A stretch of 64,000 nt of DNA from Prauserella muralis (GCF_003202285.1 NZ_MASW01000001.1:372001-436000); one strand, 5' to 3'. Shown: positions 36,854 through 45,633, numbered from the stretch's first letter. Notes: generated from the letters alone by a model not told the origin. Numbers and translations are program-made.

Positions 36854-37324
36854 ATGAGCCTGGACACATCGATCAGCCCTGAGGAGCAGGTGAGCTCCGA
36901 GAACGCCGCGGACAGCACGGCGGCGGCCGAGCCCGCCCAGCCCGCCGAAGGTGCGCCGAACGCCGAGGGCAAGCAGAACGGCGAGAGCGCTCCGGCAGAC
37001 AGCACCGAGAACAAGCCCAAGCGCGGCAGGCCGAAGGGCAGCGGCGCGCGCAAGACCCGCACCGTCGAGCTCACGCTCACCGTCACCGGCACGGCGGACG
37101 GCGAGTGGCAGGCGGAGCTCAAGCACGGCAGCAAGTGGGTCGCCCGCGGGCTGGACATCCCCGCGGCCGCGGTGTCCCGCGCCGCCAAGGAGCTGCACGC
37201 CGAGCTGTCCGGCCCCATCGACGAGGTCATCAACGCGGCCCGCGAACAGCAGCAGGCCAAGGTGGCCGAGCTGGAGGCCGAGCTCGAGCGGGCCAAGCAG
37301 GCACTCGCCGAGCTGGAGAGCTGA
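36854..37324 (+). CDS. Small AT-hook protein with C-terminal coiled coil
   Basis: The 156-residue protein has an acidic disordered N-terminus (1-52), then KPKRGRPKGSG (about 54-64), a canonical AT-hook core GRP flanked by basic residues. A small beta domain follows (about 70-105), then a long charged helix (about 118-156) likely to form a coiled coil. It may bind AT-rich DNA in the minor groove, a nucleoid-type role. DUF6319-type proteins look similar. The upstream LexA-like box suggests DNA-damage induction. GGGAG lies 12 bases before the ATG. A strong terminator follows. Confidence 0.75.
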   Translation: MSLDTSISPEEQVSSENAADSTAAAEPAQPAEGAPNAEGKQNGESAPADSTENKPKRGRPKGSGARKTRTVELTLTVTGTADGEWQAELKHGSKWVARGLDIPAAAVSRAAKELHAELSGPIDEVINAAREQQQAKVAELEAELERAKQALAELES

Positions 37325-37328
37325 CCGG

Positions 37329-37367
37329 CGGGGTGCTCGCGGCGTCCACGCGGCCGCGAGCACCCCG
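37329..37367. terminator. Bidirectional terminator between convergent genes
   Basis: A perfect 15-bp stem (37329-37343 with 37353-37367) and a 9-base loop fill the 44-bp gap between the AT-hook and osmC-type genes. Confidence 0.85.
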
Positions 37368-37368
37368 T

Positions 37369-37845
37369 TCAGCCCGCCACGACGATGCGCGGCTCGTGTT
37401 TGACCGGGAAGTTCACCGACCGCGCGATGAAACACTTCTCGTGCGCGAGAGTGTGCAGCTCGCTCGCCTTCGCGACCATCTCCCGCGCCGCGACCGTGAC
37501 GACCGGCCGGAGGACCACCTCGCGGAACTCGCCACCGCCATCGGCGTGCTCGATCATCGTTCCGCCCGCCTCGTCGACGTAGCCGGTCACCACCACGCCC
37601 GCCTGTGCGCACAGCGCCAGGTACCACAGCATGTGGCACTGCGACAGCGAGGCCACCAGCAGCTCCTCGGGGTTCCAGCGCGCCGGATCGCCGCGGAAGG
37701 CCGGATCCGCCGTGCCGGACAGCACCGGCTTGCCCCCGGCCGTCACCTCGTGGTCCCTGCTGAAGTCCCGGTAGCCGGACGTGCCCGTGCCCGTGTTGCC
37801 GGTCCACCGCAGCGTGAGCCCGTAGCTGTGCTCGCGTTCCCGCAT
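37369..37845 (-). CDS. OsmC/Ohr family peroxidase
   Basis: The 158-residue protein has the two conserved cysteines of the OsmC/Ohr fold: Cys70 in SLSQCHMLWYL and Cys138 in HEKCFIARS, with NPEELL nearby. The family reduces organic hydroperoxides using lipoyl or small thiols. The spacing favours the OsmC-like subgroup over classical Ohr, so the substrate is uncertain. It is a single gene with ATG 37845, ending against a shared terminator. Confidence 0.88.
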   Translation of the reverse strand: MREREHSYGLTLRWTGNTGTGTSGYRDFSRDHEVTAGGKPVLSGTADPAFRGDPARWNPEELLVASLSQCHMLWYLALCAQAGVVVTGYVDEAGGTMIEHADGGGEFREVVLRPVVTVAAREMVAKASELHTLAHEKCFIARSVNFPVKHEPRIVVAG

Positions 37846-37940
37846 TCGCCTCGCCCCTTCTGCCGACCCTTCCGCTCCGGTATACCGGCAACGGCGTGCC
37901 GCGCGCCGCAGCGTCGGCTCACCCGGCGTTCAATGGGCCT

Positions 37941-38669
37941 GTGAGCGATACAGCGGGAAGCCCGGTTCCGCATCGGGGCGAGCGCCACCATCCGGACGTC
38001 GGCGGCAAACTGAACTGGCTGCGCGCCGGGGTGCTCGGTGCCAACGACGGCATCGTCTCCGTCGCCGGCCTCGTGGTCGGCGTGGCGGGCGCGACGACCG
38101 ACCGCGCGGCGATCATGCTCGCCGGCATCGCGGGCCTGGTGGCGGGCGCGCTGTCGATGGCGGGCGGCGAGTACGTGTCGGTGAGCACCCAGCGCGACAC
38201 CGAACGCGCGCTGCTCCGCCTCGAGAAGGACGAGCTGCGCACCATGCCCGAGGCGGAGGAGCGCGAGCTCGCCGAGATCTACGAGGACCGCGGGCTCTCT
38301 CCGGAGCTGGCCGCGCGCGTGGCACGGGAGCTGACCGAGAAGGACGCGCTGCAGGCACACGCCGAGGCCGAGCTGCACATCGACCCTGACCACCTGACCA
38401 GCCCGTGGCAGGCGGCGTTCGCCTCGATGGCGGCGTTCACCGTCGGCGCGCTGCTGCCGTTCGTCGCCATCCTGCTGCCACCAGCCTCGCTGCGGGTGTG
38501 GGCCTGCATCGGCGGAGTGGTGGCGGGGCTCGCGATCACCGGCTGGGCCAGCGCGCGCCTCGGCAACGCGCTGGCCGGGCGGGCGGTGGCCCGCAACGTC
38601 GGGGTCGGCCTGCTGACGATGCTCGTGACCTACCTCGTCGGCCTGCTGTTCGGGGTGACCACGGGTTGA
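37941..38669 (+). CDS. VIT1/CCC1 family membrane protein (Fe/Mn transporter-like)
   Basis: The 242-residue protein has five membrane helices in the VIT1/CCC1 arrangement. ANDGIVSVAGLVVGVAGA forms helix 1, then AGALSMAGGEYVSVSTQRD precedes a charged cytoplasmic helical domain (about 95-160) rich in Glu, the metal-binding region. Three C-terminal helices follow. Homologues move Fe2+ or Mn2+ out of the cytosol. GTG 37941 was chosen; upstream codons lack family similarity. It is convergent with the peptide transporter across a perfect 23-bp inverted repeat. Confidence 0.88.
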   Translation: MSDTAGSPVPHRGERHHPDVGGKLNWLRAGVLGANDGIVSVAGLVVGVAGATTDRAAIMLAGIAGLVAGALSMAGGEYVSVSTQRDTERALLRLEKDELRTMPEAEERELAEIYEDRGLSPELAARVARELTEKDALQAHAEAELHIDPDHLTSPWQAAFASMAAFTVGALLPFVAILLPPASLRVWACIGGVVAGLAITGWASARLGNALAGRAVARNVGVGLLTMLVTYLVGLLFGVTTG

Positions 38670-38673
38670 CGCC

Positions 38674-38730
38674 GCGAGCCGAAGGTCACCTTGGGTACGT
38701 GCTGTGCACCCAAGGTGACCTTCGGCTCGC
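38674..38730. repeat. Perfect 23-bp inverted repeat between convergent genes
   Basis: Arms 38674-38696 and 38708-38730 are exact reverse complements around an 11-base loop; the core is GAAGGTCACCTTGGGT. It lies 4 bp after the VIT1-like stop and 9 bp before the peptide-transporter stop. It may act as a bidirectional terminator; arms this long suggest a dispersed repeat family. Confidence 0.88.
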
Positions 38731-38739
38731 CCGCCCGGC

Positions 38740-40197
38740 TCAGCGCACGCCGCGCATCAGCCTGGTGATGACCGGTGACAGCAGTGCCACCAGCACACCG
38801 ATCGCCACGGCCACACCGCCCACGATGGCGAAGTACGGCGCCTCGTCCTGCGGGCTGTAGTAGCCGGCGAGCGAGCCGGACAGCGCGGTGCCGAGCGCGA
38901 CGGACAGGAAGTTCAGCGCCACCATCTGCGTGCGAAACGCGGTGGGCGCGAGCTTGGTCGACAGCGAAAGGCCCACCGGCGAGAGCAGCAACTCGCCGAC
39001 CGTGAACACCAGCAGGATGCCGATGATCGCCAGCAGCGGGCTGCTGTTGCCGGTCCCGCCCGCCATCGGCAGGAACAGCAGGAACGCACAGCCCATGATG
39101 ATCGTGCCGAGCGCGAACTTGATCGGCGTCGACGGCTGGCGGGCGCCCAGCCTCGTCCACACCGCCGCGAACACGGGCGCGAGCGCGATGATGAACACCG
39201 GGTTGATCGAGTTGACCCACGACACCGGCATCTCCCAGCCGAACAGGTCCCGGTCGAGCCGCTGGTCGGAGTAGACGTTGATGACGGTGAACTGCTGCTG
39301 GTAGAGCGCGAAGAACGCCGCGCTGGCGATGTACATCGGGATGAACGACAGCACGCGGCTCCGCTCGACGGCGGTGATCCGCCTGCTGCTGAGGATCACC
39401 GCGAAGTAGCCGACCGAGGCGATCGCGATGATCCACACGGTGAGGTCGGAGAGGTTGGCCGCCGTGACGGCGCCGACGAGCACGAGCAGCACCGCCAGCA
39501 CGACAACACCCGCGGCGAGCGCGGCCACGGCGGGCCTGCGGGACGCGGGCAGCGGGTTGGGCACCACACTCGCGCGCTCACCGAGGTTCTTCCTGCCGAT
39601 CGTGTACTGGACCAGGCCCAGCGCCATGCCCACGGCGGCGAGGCCGAAGCCGAGATGGAAGCCGACCTCCGACTGCGCGAGCCCGGTGAGCAGCGGCCCG
39701 GCGAACGCGCCGAGGTTGATGCCCATGTAGAAGAGTGTGAACCCGGCGTCGCGCCGCTCGTCCTTCTCGTCGTAGAGCGTGCCGACGACCGAGGTCGCGT
39801 TGCCCTTGAGCCCGCCGCTGCCGAGCGCCACGCACAGCAGCCCGGCGCCGACGCCGAGCGTCCCGGGCAGCACGGCGAGGCTGACGTGGCCGACCATGAT
39901 CAGCACGGCGCTGTAGAAGAGCGTCCGCTCGGCGCCCAGCAGCCGGTCGGCCACCCAGGCGCCGACGATCGTGGAGAGGTACACGAGCCCGCCGTAGGCG
40001 CCGACGATGCTCACCGCGGTCGCCTCGGGGATGCCGAGCCCGCCCCGGCTCGCCGAGTAGTAGAGGTAGATCGGGAGGATGCCGAGCATCCCGTAGAACG
40101 AGAAGCGCTCCCACATCTCGACGCCGAACAGGTTCGCGAGCCCTCGTGGGTGCCCGAAGAACCTGGTGTCGCTGCCTGCCTCGGTGGAGGTCCGCAT
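38740..40197 (-). CDS. Proton-dependent oligopeptide transporter (POT/PTR2)
   Basis: The 485-residue protein has about 14 membrane helices. The family signature ExxER is present in VEMWERFSFYGM (helix 1), and GSGGLKGNATSVVG with FYMGINLGAFAGPLL match the two PTR2 motifs. It imports di- and tripeptides with protons. ATG 40197 is preceded by AAGGACGG at a long spacing. It is divergent from nhaA; paired small palindromes in the shared region may regulate one or both. Confidence 0.92.
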   Translation of the reverse strand: MRTSTEAGSDTRFFGHPRGLANLFGVEMWERFSFYGMLGILPIYLYYSASRGGLGIPEATAVSIVGAYGGLVYLSTIVGAWVADRLLGAERTLFYSAVLIMVGHVSLAVLPGTLGVGAGLLCVALGSGGLKGNATSVVGTLYDEKDERRDAGFTLFYMGINLGAFAGPLLTGLAQSEVGFHLGFGLAAVGMALGLVQYTIGRKNLGERASVVPNPLPASRRPAVAALAAGVVVLAVLLVLVGAVTAANLSDLTVWIIAIASVGYFAVILSSRRITAVERSRVLSFIPMYIASAAFFALYQQQFTVINVYSDQRLDRDLFGWEMPVSWVNSINPVFIIALAPVFAAVWTRLGARQPSTPIKFALGTIIMGCAFLLFLPMAGGTGNSSPLLAIIGILLVFTVGELLLSPVGLSLSTKLAPTAFRTQMVALNFLSVALGTALSGSLAGYYSPQDEAPYFAIVGGVAVAIGVLVALLSPVITRLMRGVR

Positions 40198-40244
40198 CGG
40201 TAGGTGTCCGTCCTTGTCCGTGGACTTTCGTGAACAGACCACAT

Positions 40245-40267
40245 GGTATGTACCTGTCTGGTCAGAC
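40245..40267. promoter_or_regulatory. Adjacent palindromes in the transporter/nhaA divergent region
   Basis: GGTA-TG-TACC (40245-40254) is followed one base later by GTCTG-GT-CAGAC (40256-40267). They lie about 50 bp upstream of the peptide transporter start. This could be an operator; no regulator is adjacent. Confidence 0.4.
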
Positions 40268-40401
40268 TTTCGCCTGGTGTGGTGACGCCGGGTGGCGCTC
40301 GCCACCCTCGGCAGGCGCGGCCCGCTGACGGCGGCTAGGGTCACGGCCAGGTGTGCCGGGAAGTCTGGTCGGCGTCTCGTTGTCGACCCGTGGAGCCGCC
40401 C

Positions 40402-41610
40402 GTGAGTACACGACGCCCGAACCAGGCCGGCGAGTTCGCCCGGTTCCTTCGCACGGAGACCACCGGCGGGATGATCCTGCTGGCGGCCACCGCACTCGCG
40501 CTGCTGTGGGCCAACTCGCCGCTCGGCGACGTCTACCAGCAGGTCCGCGAGTTCGAGATCGGCCCGGAGGCGCTGCACCTACACCTGTCCATTGAGGACT
40601 GGGCCAAGGACGGACTGCTGGCCCTGTTCTTCTTCGTCGTCGGGCTGGAGCTCAAACGCGAGCTGGTGGTCGGCGAGCTGTCCGACGTCAAGGCCGCGGC
40701 TCTGCCGATCCTCGCCGCGGTCGGCGGCATGATCGTGCCTGCCCTGATCGCGCTCGGCGTCGGCTGGGGCGAGCCGGGCATCGACCAGGCCTGGGCCATC
40801 CCGGTGGCCACCGACATCGCCTTCGCGCTCGGTGTGCTGGCGCTGACCGGGTCGAACCTGCCCGGTGCCGCGCGCATCTTCCTGCTCTCGCTGGCCGTGG
40901 TGGACGACCTCGGCGCGATCATCGTCATCGCGGTGCTGTTCACCGCCACCTTCGATCTCGTGGCCGCGGGCATCGCGCTCGCCGCGTTCGCCGTGTACGC
41001 GTTCCTGCAGCACAAGCGGGTCACGGCGTGGTGGCTCTACGTTCCGCTCGCCGTCGTGGCCTGGGCCGCCGTGCACGGCGCGGGCATCCACGCGACCATC
41101 GCCGGCGTGGTGCTCGGCCTGCTCACGCGGGTGCGCAGCGACGAGGGCGAGCACGAGCCGCCCGCGCTGCGGCTGGAGCATCGCCTGCAGCCGTGGTCGG
41201 CCGCCGTCGCGGTGCCGGTGTTCGCGCTGTTCGCCGCGGGCGTCGAGATCAGTGGTGAGTCGATGAGCGCGGTGTTCTCCGAACCCATTCCGCTCGCTGT
41301 CATGGCGGGCCTGCTCGTGGGCAAGGTCGTGGGCATCATGGGCGCGAGCGCCCTCGCGGTGCGGCTGCGGCTCGCTCGCCTGCCCGACAGCCTGCGCTGG
41401 ATCGACCTTGGCGCGCTGTCCATGCTGGGCGCCGTGGGCTTCACGGTGAGCCTGCTGATCGCCGACCTCTCACTCGACGGCGAGCCTGCCGAGCTGGCCA
41501 AGGCCGCGGTGCTCATCGCGTCGGCGATCGCGTCGCTGGCCGCCGCGCTGCTGCTGATCCGGCGCAGCAGGGCACACGCCACAAGCGCGCCCACCGAGCC
41601 GCCGAACTGA
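40402..41610 (+). CDS. nhaA: Na+/H+ antiporter NhaA
   Basis: The 402-residue protein has 11-12 helices and exchanges sodium for protons. The paired ion-binding aspartates are in VVDDLGAI (168-169), matching E. coli D163/D164, and Asp138 in ATDIAFALGV matches D133. FFFVVGLELKRE is also typical. GTG 40402 was chosen; earlier codons are not conserved. It stands 12 bp before the holin-like gene and may be co-transcribed with it. Mycobacteria carry a serine protease (Rv3668c) rather than nhaA at this position. Confidence 0.95.
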   Translation: MSTRRPNQAGEFARFLRTETTGGMILLAATALALLWANSPLGDVYQQVREFEIGPEALHLHLSIEDWAKDGLLALFFFVVGLELKRELVVGELSDVKAAALPILAAVGGMIVPALIALGVGWGEPGIDQAWAIPVATDIAFALGVLALTGSNLPGAARIFLLSLAVVDDLGAIIVIAVLFTATFDLVAAGIALAAFAVYAFLQHKRVTAWWLYVPLAVVAWAAVHGAGIHATIAGVVLGLLTRVRSDEGEHEPPALRLEHRLQPWSAAVAVPVFALFAAGVEISGESMSAVFSEPIPLAVMAGLLVGKVVGIMGASALAVRLRLARLPDSLRWIDLGALSMLGAVGFTVSLLIADLSLDGEPAELAKAAVLIASAIASLAAALLLIRRSRAHATSAPTEPPN

Positions 41611-41622
41611 CCACATGGCACG

Positions 41623-42153
41623 ATGAGGCGCGTGAGCAGCCCCAAACACGAACTCAACGACGGCGACGGGACGCGTGTGCCCTACCTCCCGCTGTCCGAA
41701 GAGAACGGGCAAGCGGCTGACGGGCAGTCGATCGGCGCGCTCGTCAAGGACGCTACGCAGCACCTGTCGACGCTGTTCCGAGCCGAGGTCGAGCTGGTCA
41801 AGGCCGAGACCGTCGGCGAGGCGAAGAAGGCCGCCAAGGGCAGCGTCTTCTTCGTCATCGCCGGTGTCGTGGCCCTCTACAGCTCCTTCTTCTTCTTTTT
41901 CTTTCTCGGTGAGCTGCTGTCGGAGTGGCTGCAGCGCTGGGCGGCCTTCGGCATCGTGTTCCTGCTGATGCTGGTCACCGCGGCGCTGCTCGGTCTGCTC
42001 GGCTACCGGAAGTGGAAGAAGGTCAGGGCCCCGCAGCGGTCGATCGACAGCTTCAAGGAGACGGCCGCCGCGCTGAAGCCGCGCAGGCAGGCCGAGCACG
42101 AGGAGCCGAAGGTGCCCGCCGTGCCGGACCTGGACGCGCCGGCCCGACGCTGA
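41623..42153 (+). CDS. Phage-holin-family (Holin_X) membrane protein, Rv3669 type
   Basis: The 176-residue protein has an amphipathic N-terminal region (LVKDATQHLSTLFRAEVELVKAET), two adjacent membrane helices (about 72-95, including an unusual run of Phe, and 105-130) and a basic proline-rich cytoplasmic tail. This is the actinobacterial putative holin superfamily conserved next to marP. GTG 41632 is an alternative start to ATG 41623. The function is unknown; it is a chromosomal family, so lysis is not implied. Confidence 0.85.
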   Translation: MRRVSSPKHELNDGDGTRVPYLPLSEENGQAADGQSIGALVKDATQHLSTLFRAEVELVKAETVGEAKKAAKGSVFFVIAGVVALYSSFFFFFFLGELLSEWLQRWAAFGIVFLLMLVTAALLGLLGYRKWKKVRAPQRSIDSFKETAAALKPRRQAEHEEPKVPAVPDLDAPARR

Positions 42154-42174
42154 CCCGGCTCCCCGCTGCCGACC

Positions 42175-43119
42175 GTGCAGGCTCCCGACCCGTCGGCCGT
42201 CCGGCTCGACGGCCCCTGGACACATCGCGACGTCTCGGCGAATGGCATCCGGTTGCACATCGCCGAGGCGGGCAGCGGGCCGCTGGTGCTGCTGCTGCAC
42301 GGCTTCGCGGAGTTCTGGTGGGCGTGGCACCACCAGTTGCGCTCGCTGCCGGACGCGGGCTTCCGGGTGGTGGCCGCCGACCTGCGCGGCTACGGCGACT
42401 CGGACAAGCCGCCGCGCGGCTACGACGCGTGGACGCTGGCCGGTGACGTCGCGGGACTGGTGCGCGCACTCGGCGAGCGGCGCGCCCACCTCGTCGGGCA
42501 CGCCTGGGGCGGCATGCTCGCGTGGACGGCGGCCGCGCTGCACCCGCGGGTGGTCGCCACGGTGAGCGTGCTCGGCGGTGCCCACCCGCTGGCGCTGCGC
42601 TCGGCCATCGCTCGCTCGGCGCTGCGCAGGCGCCACAGCCAGGCCAGGGCGATGCTCCACCTGCTGCGGTTCCAGGTGCCGATGGCGCCGGAACGCACGC
42701 TGGTGGCCGACGACGCCTTCGCGGTGGAAGCACTGCAACGCGCCTGGTCGGGCGAGCGGTGGCGGGACAGCGACGACTTCGCCGTCACCGCGCGCCGCTT
42801 CCGGGAGGCCATGCTGGTGCCCGGCGTCGCCCACAGCGCACTCGAGTACTACCGGTGGGCGTTCCGCGCCCAGTTCCGCGGTGAGGGCAGGCGGTTCACC
42901 GACGCCGTCGGCACCAGGGTGCGCACGCCCGTGCTGCAGTTGCACGGCGAGCAGGACCCGTGCGTGCTGGTCTCCACCGCCCGCGACTCGGCACCGTGGC
43001 TCGGCCCGCGCTCCCGGTTCGAGACCCTGCCCGGCGTCGGCCACTACCCGCATCTCGAGGAGCCGGCGCTGACCGCGAAGCTGCTCGTCGCCTTCCTCCG
43101 CGCGCAGCGGCCCGGCTGA
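42175..43119 (+). CDS. Alpha/beta hydrolase, EphE-like epoxide hydrolase family
   Basis: The 314-residue protein matches the epoxide-hydrolase branch: oxyanion HGFAEFWW (about 42-49), DLRGYGDSDKPPRGYD (typical of EphE) and a C-terminal His in GVGHYPH. The nucleophile elbow that reads GHDWGG in active epoxide hydrolases is GHAWGG here, with alanine at the nucleophile position. The protein may therefore be inactive or use another mechanism. GTG 42175 lies 22 bp after the holin-like gene. It is convergent with marP (3-bp gap). Counterpart of Rv3670. Confidence 0.85.
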   Translation: MQAPDPSAVRLDGPWTHRDVSANGIRLHIAEAGSGPLVLLLHGFAEFWWAWHHQLRSLPDAGFRVVAADLRGYGDSDKPPRGYDAWTLAGDVAGLVRALGERRAHLVGHAWGGMLAWTAAALHPRVVATVSVLGGAHPLALRSAIARSALRRRHSQARAMLHLLRFQVPMAPERTLVADDAFAVEALQRAWSGERWRDSDDFAVTARRFREAMLVPGVAHSALEYYRWAFRAQFRGEGRRFTDAVGTRVRTPVLQLHGEQDPCVLVSTARDSAPWLGPRSRFETLPGVGHYPHLEEPALTAKLLVAFLRAQRPG

Positions 43120-43122
43120 GCC

Positions 43123-44307
43123 TCACGCCGTACAGGCGCCCGTGCCGACCCTGGCACCGAGACCCGGCGCCGCCTGCACCTCGTCGCGCACCTCGTCGGC
43201 GGTGAGCACGAAGCCGGTGTCCGGGTCCTCAACGGAGGCGCCGAAGATCACGCCGACCACGTTGCCGTTCGGGTCCACCATCGGCCCGCCCGAGTTACCG
43301 CTGCGCACCTGGCCGCGCACGGTGAACACGTCGCGCTGCACGGTCCTGGCGTCGTAGATGTCCGGCCCGCGCAGGTTGATGCGCTCCCGCACGCGCAGGG
43401 CCGACGCCGTGTAGGGGCCGTCCAGCGGGTAGCCGAGCGCGATCGCGTCGTCGCCTGCCTGTGCGGGCGCCGCCCGCAGCGGAACCGCCTCCGCGTCGAG
43501 GCCAGGCACCGCGAGGATCGCGAGGTCGGTGCCCGGGTCGTAGTAGACGACCCTGGCGTCGAGCCTGCCCTGGCTGGTCTCCACGGCCACCTCGTCGGTG
43601 CCCGCGACGACGTGCGCGTTGGTCATCACCCGCTCGGGCGACACGACGAAGCCGCTGCCCTCCAGCGAGCGCGAGCACGAGGGCGCGATGCCGCGGATCT
43701 TCAGCACGCTGTCCTGGAGGTTCTGCACGACCTGGCTGTTCTGCAGCGCCGTGTCTGGTGGAGCGATCTCGCGCACCGGCGCCTTCTGGAAGGGCTCCAC
43801 GATGGACGGGAAGCCGGACGCGTCGAGCAACTGGCGCAGCTCACCCGGCAGGCCCTGCGCGGCGTCGGGCATCACCGAGTTGACGCCGCCGAGCACCACC
43901 GAGTTGTTGATCGCCCTCGCCAGGCCGGGCAACGACGCCACGCTCGTGAGCGGGAGCGCGATGAGCCAGGCGACCACGAACACCACGACACCCTGCACCA
44001 CCGCGCCCAGCGTGCTGTCCACCCCGGACAGCTTCGGAGAGGAGATCCTGCGCTTGAGCTTGTTGCCGAGCCAGACGCCGAACGTCTCACCGAGCGCGAC
44101 GAGGAACACCACGGTGCCGACGGCGAATGCCACCCGTGCGGCGGGGTTCTCGAAGAAGTCGACGATCGCCGGGGCGACCTCGATCCCCAGCAGCGCGCCC
44201 GCGACGACACCGAGAAACGCGGGCAGCGCGATCACGACGCCCTGACGCGCTCCGGAGATCGCAGCCAGCACGGCCAGCAGGACCACCAGGACGTCCACCC
44301 AGTTCAA
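43123..44307 (-). CDS. marP: Periplasmic acid-resistance serine protease MarP
   Basis: The 394-residue protein has four N-terminal membrane helices (about 3-130, a CvpA-like domain) and a chymotrypsin-fold protease outside the membrane. The triad is His232 (NAHVV), Asp261 (GTDLAIL) and Ser339 (GNSGGP). Cys211 and Cys392 match the M. tuberculosis disulfide pair that controls activity. The family protects against acid and cleaves cell-wall hydrolases such as RipA. The start is TTG 44307 behind AGGGAGAG. It is the last gene of the nth-thioredoxin-Nudix-marP run. Counterpart of Rv3671c. Confidence 0.94.
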   Translation of the reverse strand: MNWVDVLVVLLAVLAAISGARQGVVIALPAFLGVVAGALLGIEVAPAIVDFFENPAARVAFAVGTVVFLVALGETFGVWLGNKLKRRISSPKLSGVDSTLGAVVQGVVVFVVAWLIALPLTSVASLPGLARAINNSVVLGGVNSVMPDAAQGLPGELRQLLDASGFPSIVEPFQKAPVREIAPPDTALQNSQVVQNLQDSVLKIRGIAPSCSRSLEGSGFVVSPERVMTNAHVVAGTDEVAVETSQGRLDARVVYYDPGTDLAILAVPGLDAEAVPLRAAPAQAGDDAIALGYPLDGPYTASALRVRERINLRGPDIYDARTVQRDVFTVRGQVRSGNSGGPMVDPNGNVVGVIFGASVEDPDTGFVLTADEVRDEVQAAPGLGARVGTGACTA

Positions 44308-44317
44308 GCATCTCTCC

Positions 44318-45028
44318 CTACTCGCGGGCGCCCGGTTCCAGCTGCCGGGCCCTGGCCTCGTGACGCGCCAACGCTACGTCAAGGTCGCGTACATCCGTGT
44401 GATCCCACTCGCGTTCCCAGCCACCGAGCGTGAGCAGGACGGAAAGCAGACCCGCTGTGAACCCCCAGACGAACAAGCCGCCGACCTCGAACGCGGGACC
44501 CTTCCAGCCGGCACCCTCCTTGCGCACGAGGAAGCGGTTGGCCGGGTCGGCGAGGTCGGCCACCGGCACCCTGGCCACGGCGGCCGTCTCTCCGGGGTCG
44601 ACGGGACGGACGGGGCTGGGCTCGTGCCAGTGGGCGAGCACCGGGGTGACGGCGAACCGGGACACCGGGACGTACAGCCGCGGCAGCACGGCCACCGGGC
44701 GCACGCCCGACGGGTCGACCCCCGTCTCCTCCTCGGCCTCGCGCAGCGCGGTGTGCACGGGGCCGTCGTCGCCCTCCTCGGCCCCGCCGCCGGGGAAGGC
44801 CACCTGGCCCGCGTGCGAGCCGAGCGTCTCGGCCCTGCGCAGCAGCAGGACGTCCGGACCGTGCGTGTCGTCGCCGAAGAGGATCAGCACCGACGCGTCC
44901 CTGACGCGGCCGTCCCCCGGCGGCGGCGAGAAACGCGTGAACGTCCTCGCGTCCAGCTCACCGCTGATCTCGACGAGCCGGCGGAGCCAGTGCGGGGTCT
45001 CGTGGGGATCGACGAGCGGGCCGCTCAC
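44318..45028 (-). CDS. CoA pyrophosphatase, Nudix family
   Basis: The 236-residue enzyme hydrolyses coenzyme A derivatives. The CoA-specific motif LLLRRAETLGSHAGQVAFPG precedes the Nudix box, GGGAEEGDDGPV followed by TALREAEEETGV, with the metal-binding REAEEE. The C-terminus has FVWGFTAGLLSVLL, usual in this family. The GTG start overlaps the thioredoxin gene's stop by 4 bp (GTGA). Counterpart of Rv3672c, in the same order upstream of marP. Confidence 0.93.
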   Translation of the reverse strand: MSGPLVDPHETPHWLRRLVEISGELDARTFTRFSPPPGDGRVRDASVLILFGDDTHGPDVLLLRRAETLGSHAGQVAFPGGGAEEGDDGPVHTALREAEEETGVDPSGVRPVAVLPRLYVPVSRFAVTPVLAHWHEPSPVRPVDPGETAAVARVPVADLADPANRFLVRKEGAGWKGPAFEVGGLFVWGFTAGLLSVLLTLGGWEREWDHTDVRDLDVALARHEARARQLEPGARE

Positions 45029-45633
45029 CGGGCGCCTCCCCGCAGCCCCGCCACGGTCTCACGGATCTGTCCCACCGACGTGAACAGCCGCGGGTCGCGG
45101 ACGAACCGCACCGAGCCGTCGGCCGTCACCAGGTACGACGCGGGCAGTGCCCGCGGGACCCGCAGCGCCGTGCGCACCGGCCCGCTCGCGCCGTCGCCGT
45201 CGTGCACGGCGGGCAGGCGCACGCCCAGCTCGGCCAGCAGCTCCAGCCCGTCCCTGGCCGAACTCTCCACCTGCACCGTGAGGACCCGCACCGCGTCCGG
45301 CCCCGCGGCGTAGTCCTGCAGCAACGGCAGCTCCTCCCGGCAGGGCTCGCACCAGGTCGCCCACACGTTGACCAGGGTCGCCCGCCCGGCGAGGGCGGTG
45401 CCGAGATCGGCCGTGGAGCCGTCGCCGAGGCACGTGACCCGCACGCCGGCGAGCGCGTCCACCCGTCCCGTCCCCCCGGAAGGGCAGGGTTGCAGGGCCG
45501 CCCGCTCGCGGGCCGGTCCGAGCTCCGGTTCGGGCGCCGTGCCGCCATCCGAGCCGGTTCGCGGCAGCAGCGCGACCAGCACGGCGAGCGCCAGCACCCC
45601 CGCCGCCAGAGCCCATTTCGTCGCCGTGGTCAA
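45025..45633 (-). CDS. Membrane-anchored TlpA/ResA-like thioredoxin
   Basis: The 202-residue protein has one N-terminal membrane anchor (about 6-23) and an extracytoplasmic thioredoxin fold. The redox centre is WCEPC (Cys95, Cys98); two further cysteines (50, 68) may form a structural disulfide. A role in thiol reduction outside the membrane is likely. The start appears to be TTG 45633, overlapping the nth stop as TTGA, which gives the right length. Counterpart of Rv3673c. Confidence 0.9.
   Translation of the reverse strand: MTTATKWALAAGVLALAVLVALLPRTGSDGGTAPEPELGPARERAALQPCPSGGTGRVDALAGVRVTCLGDGSTADLGTALAGRATLVNVWATWCEPCREELPLLQDYAAGPDAVRVLTVQVESSARDGLELLAELGVRLPAVHDGDGASGPVRTALRVPRALPASYLVTADGSVRFVRDPRLFTSVGQIRETVAGLRGGAR

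Noticed and set aside
40245-40267. Transposon terminal repeats
   Set aside because: The dyads are too short, no transposase lies nearby and there is no target duplication.
41623-42153. Prophage lysis gene (holin)
   Set aside because: The holin-like family is a conserved chromosomal actinobacterial protein beside marP; no other phage genes are present.
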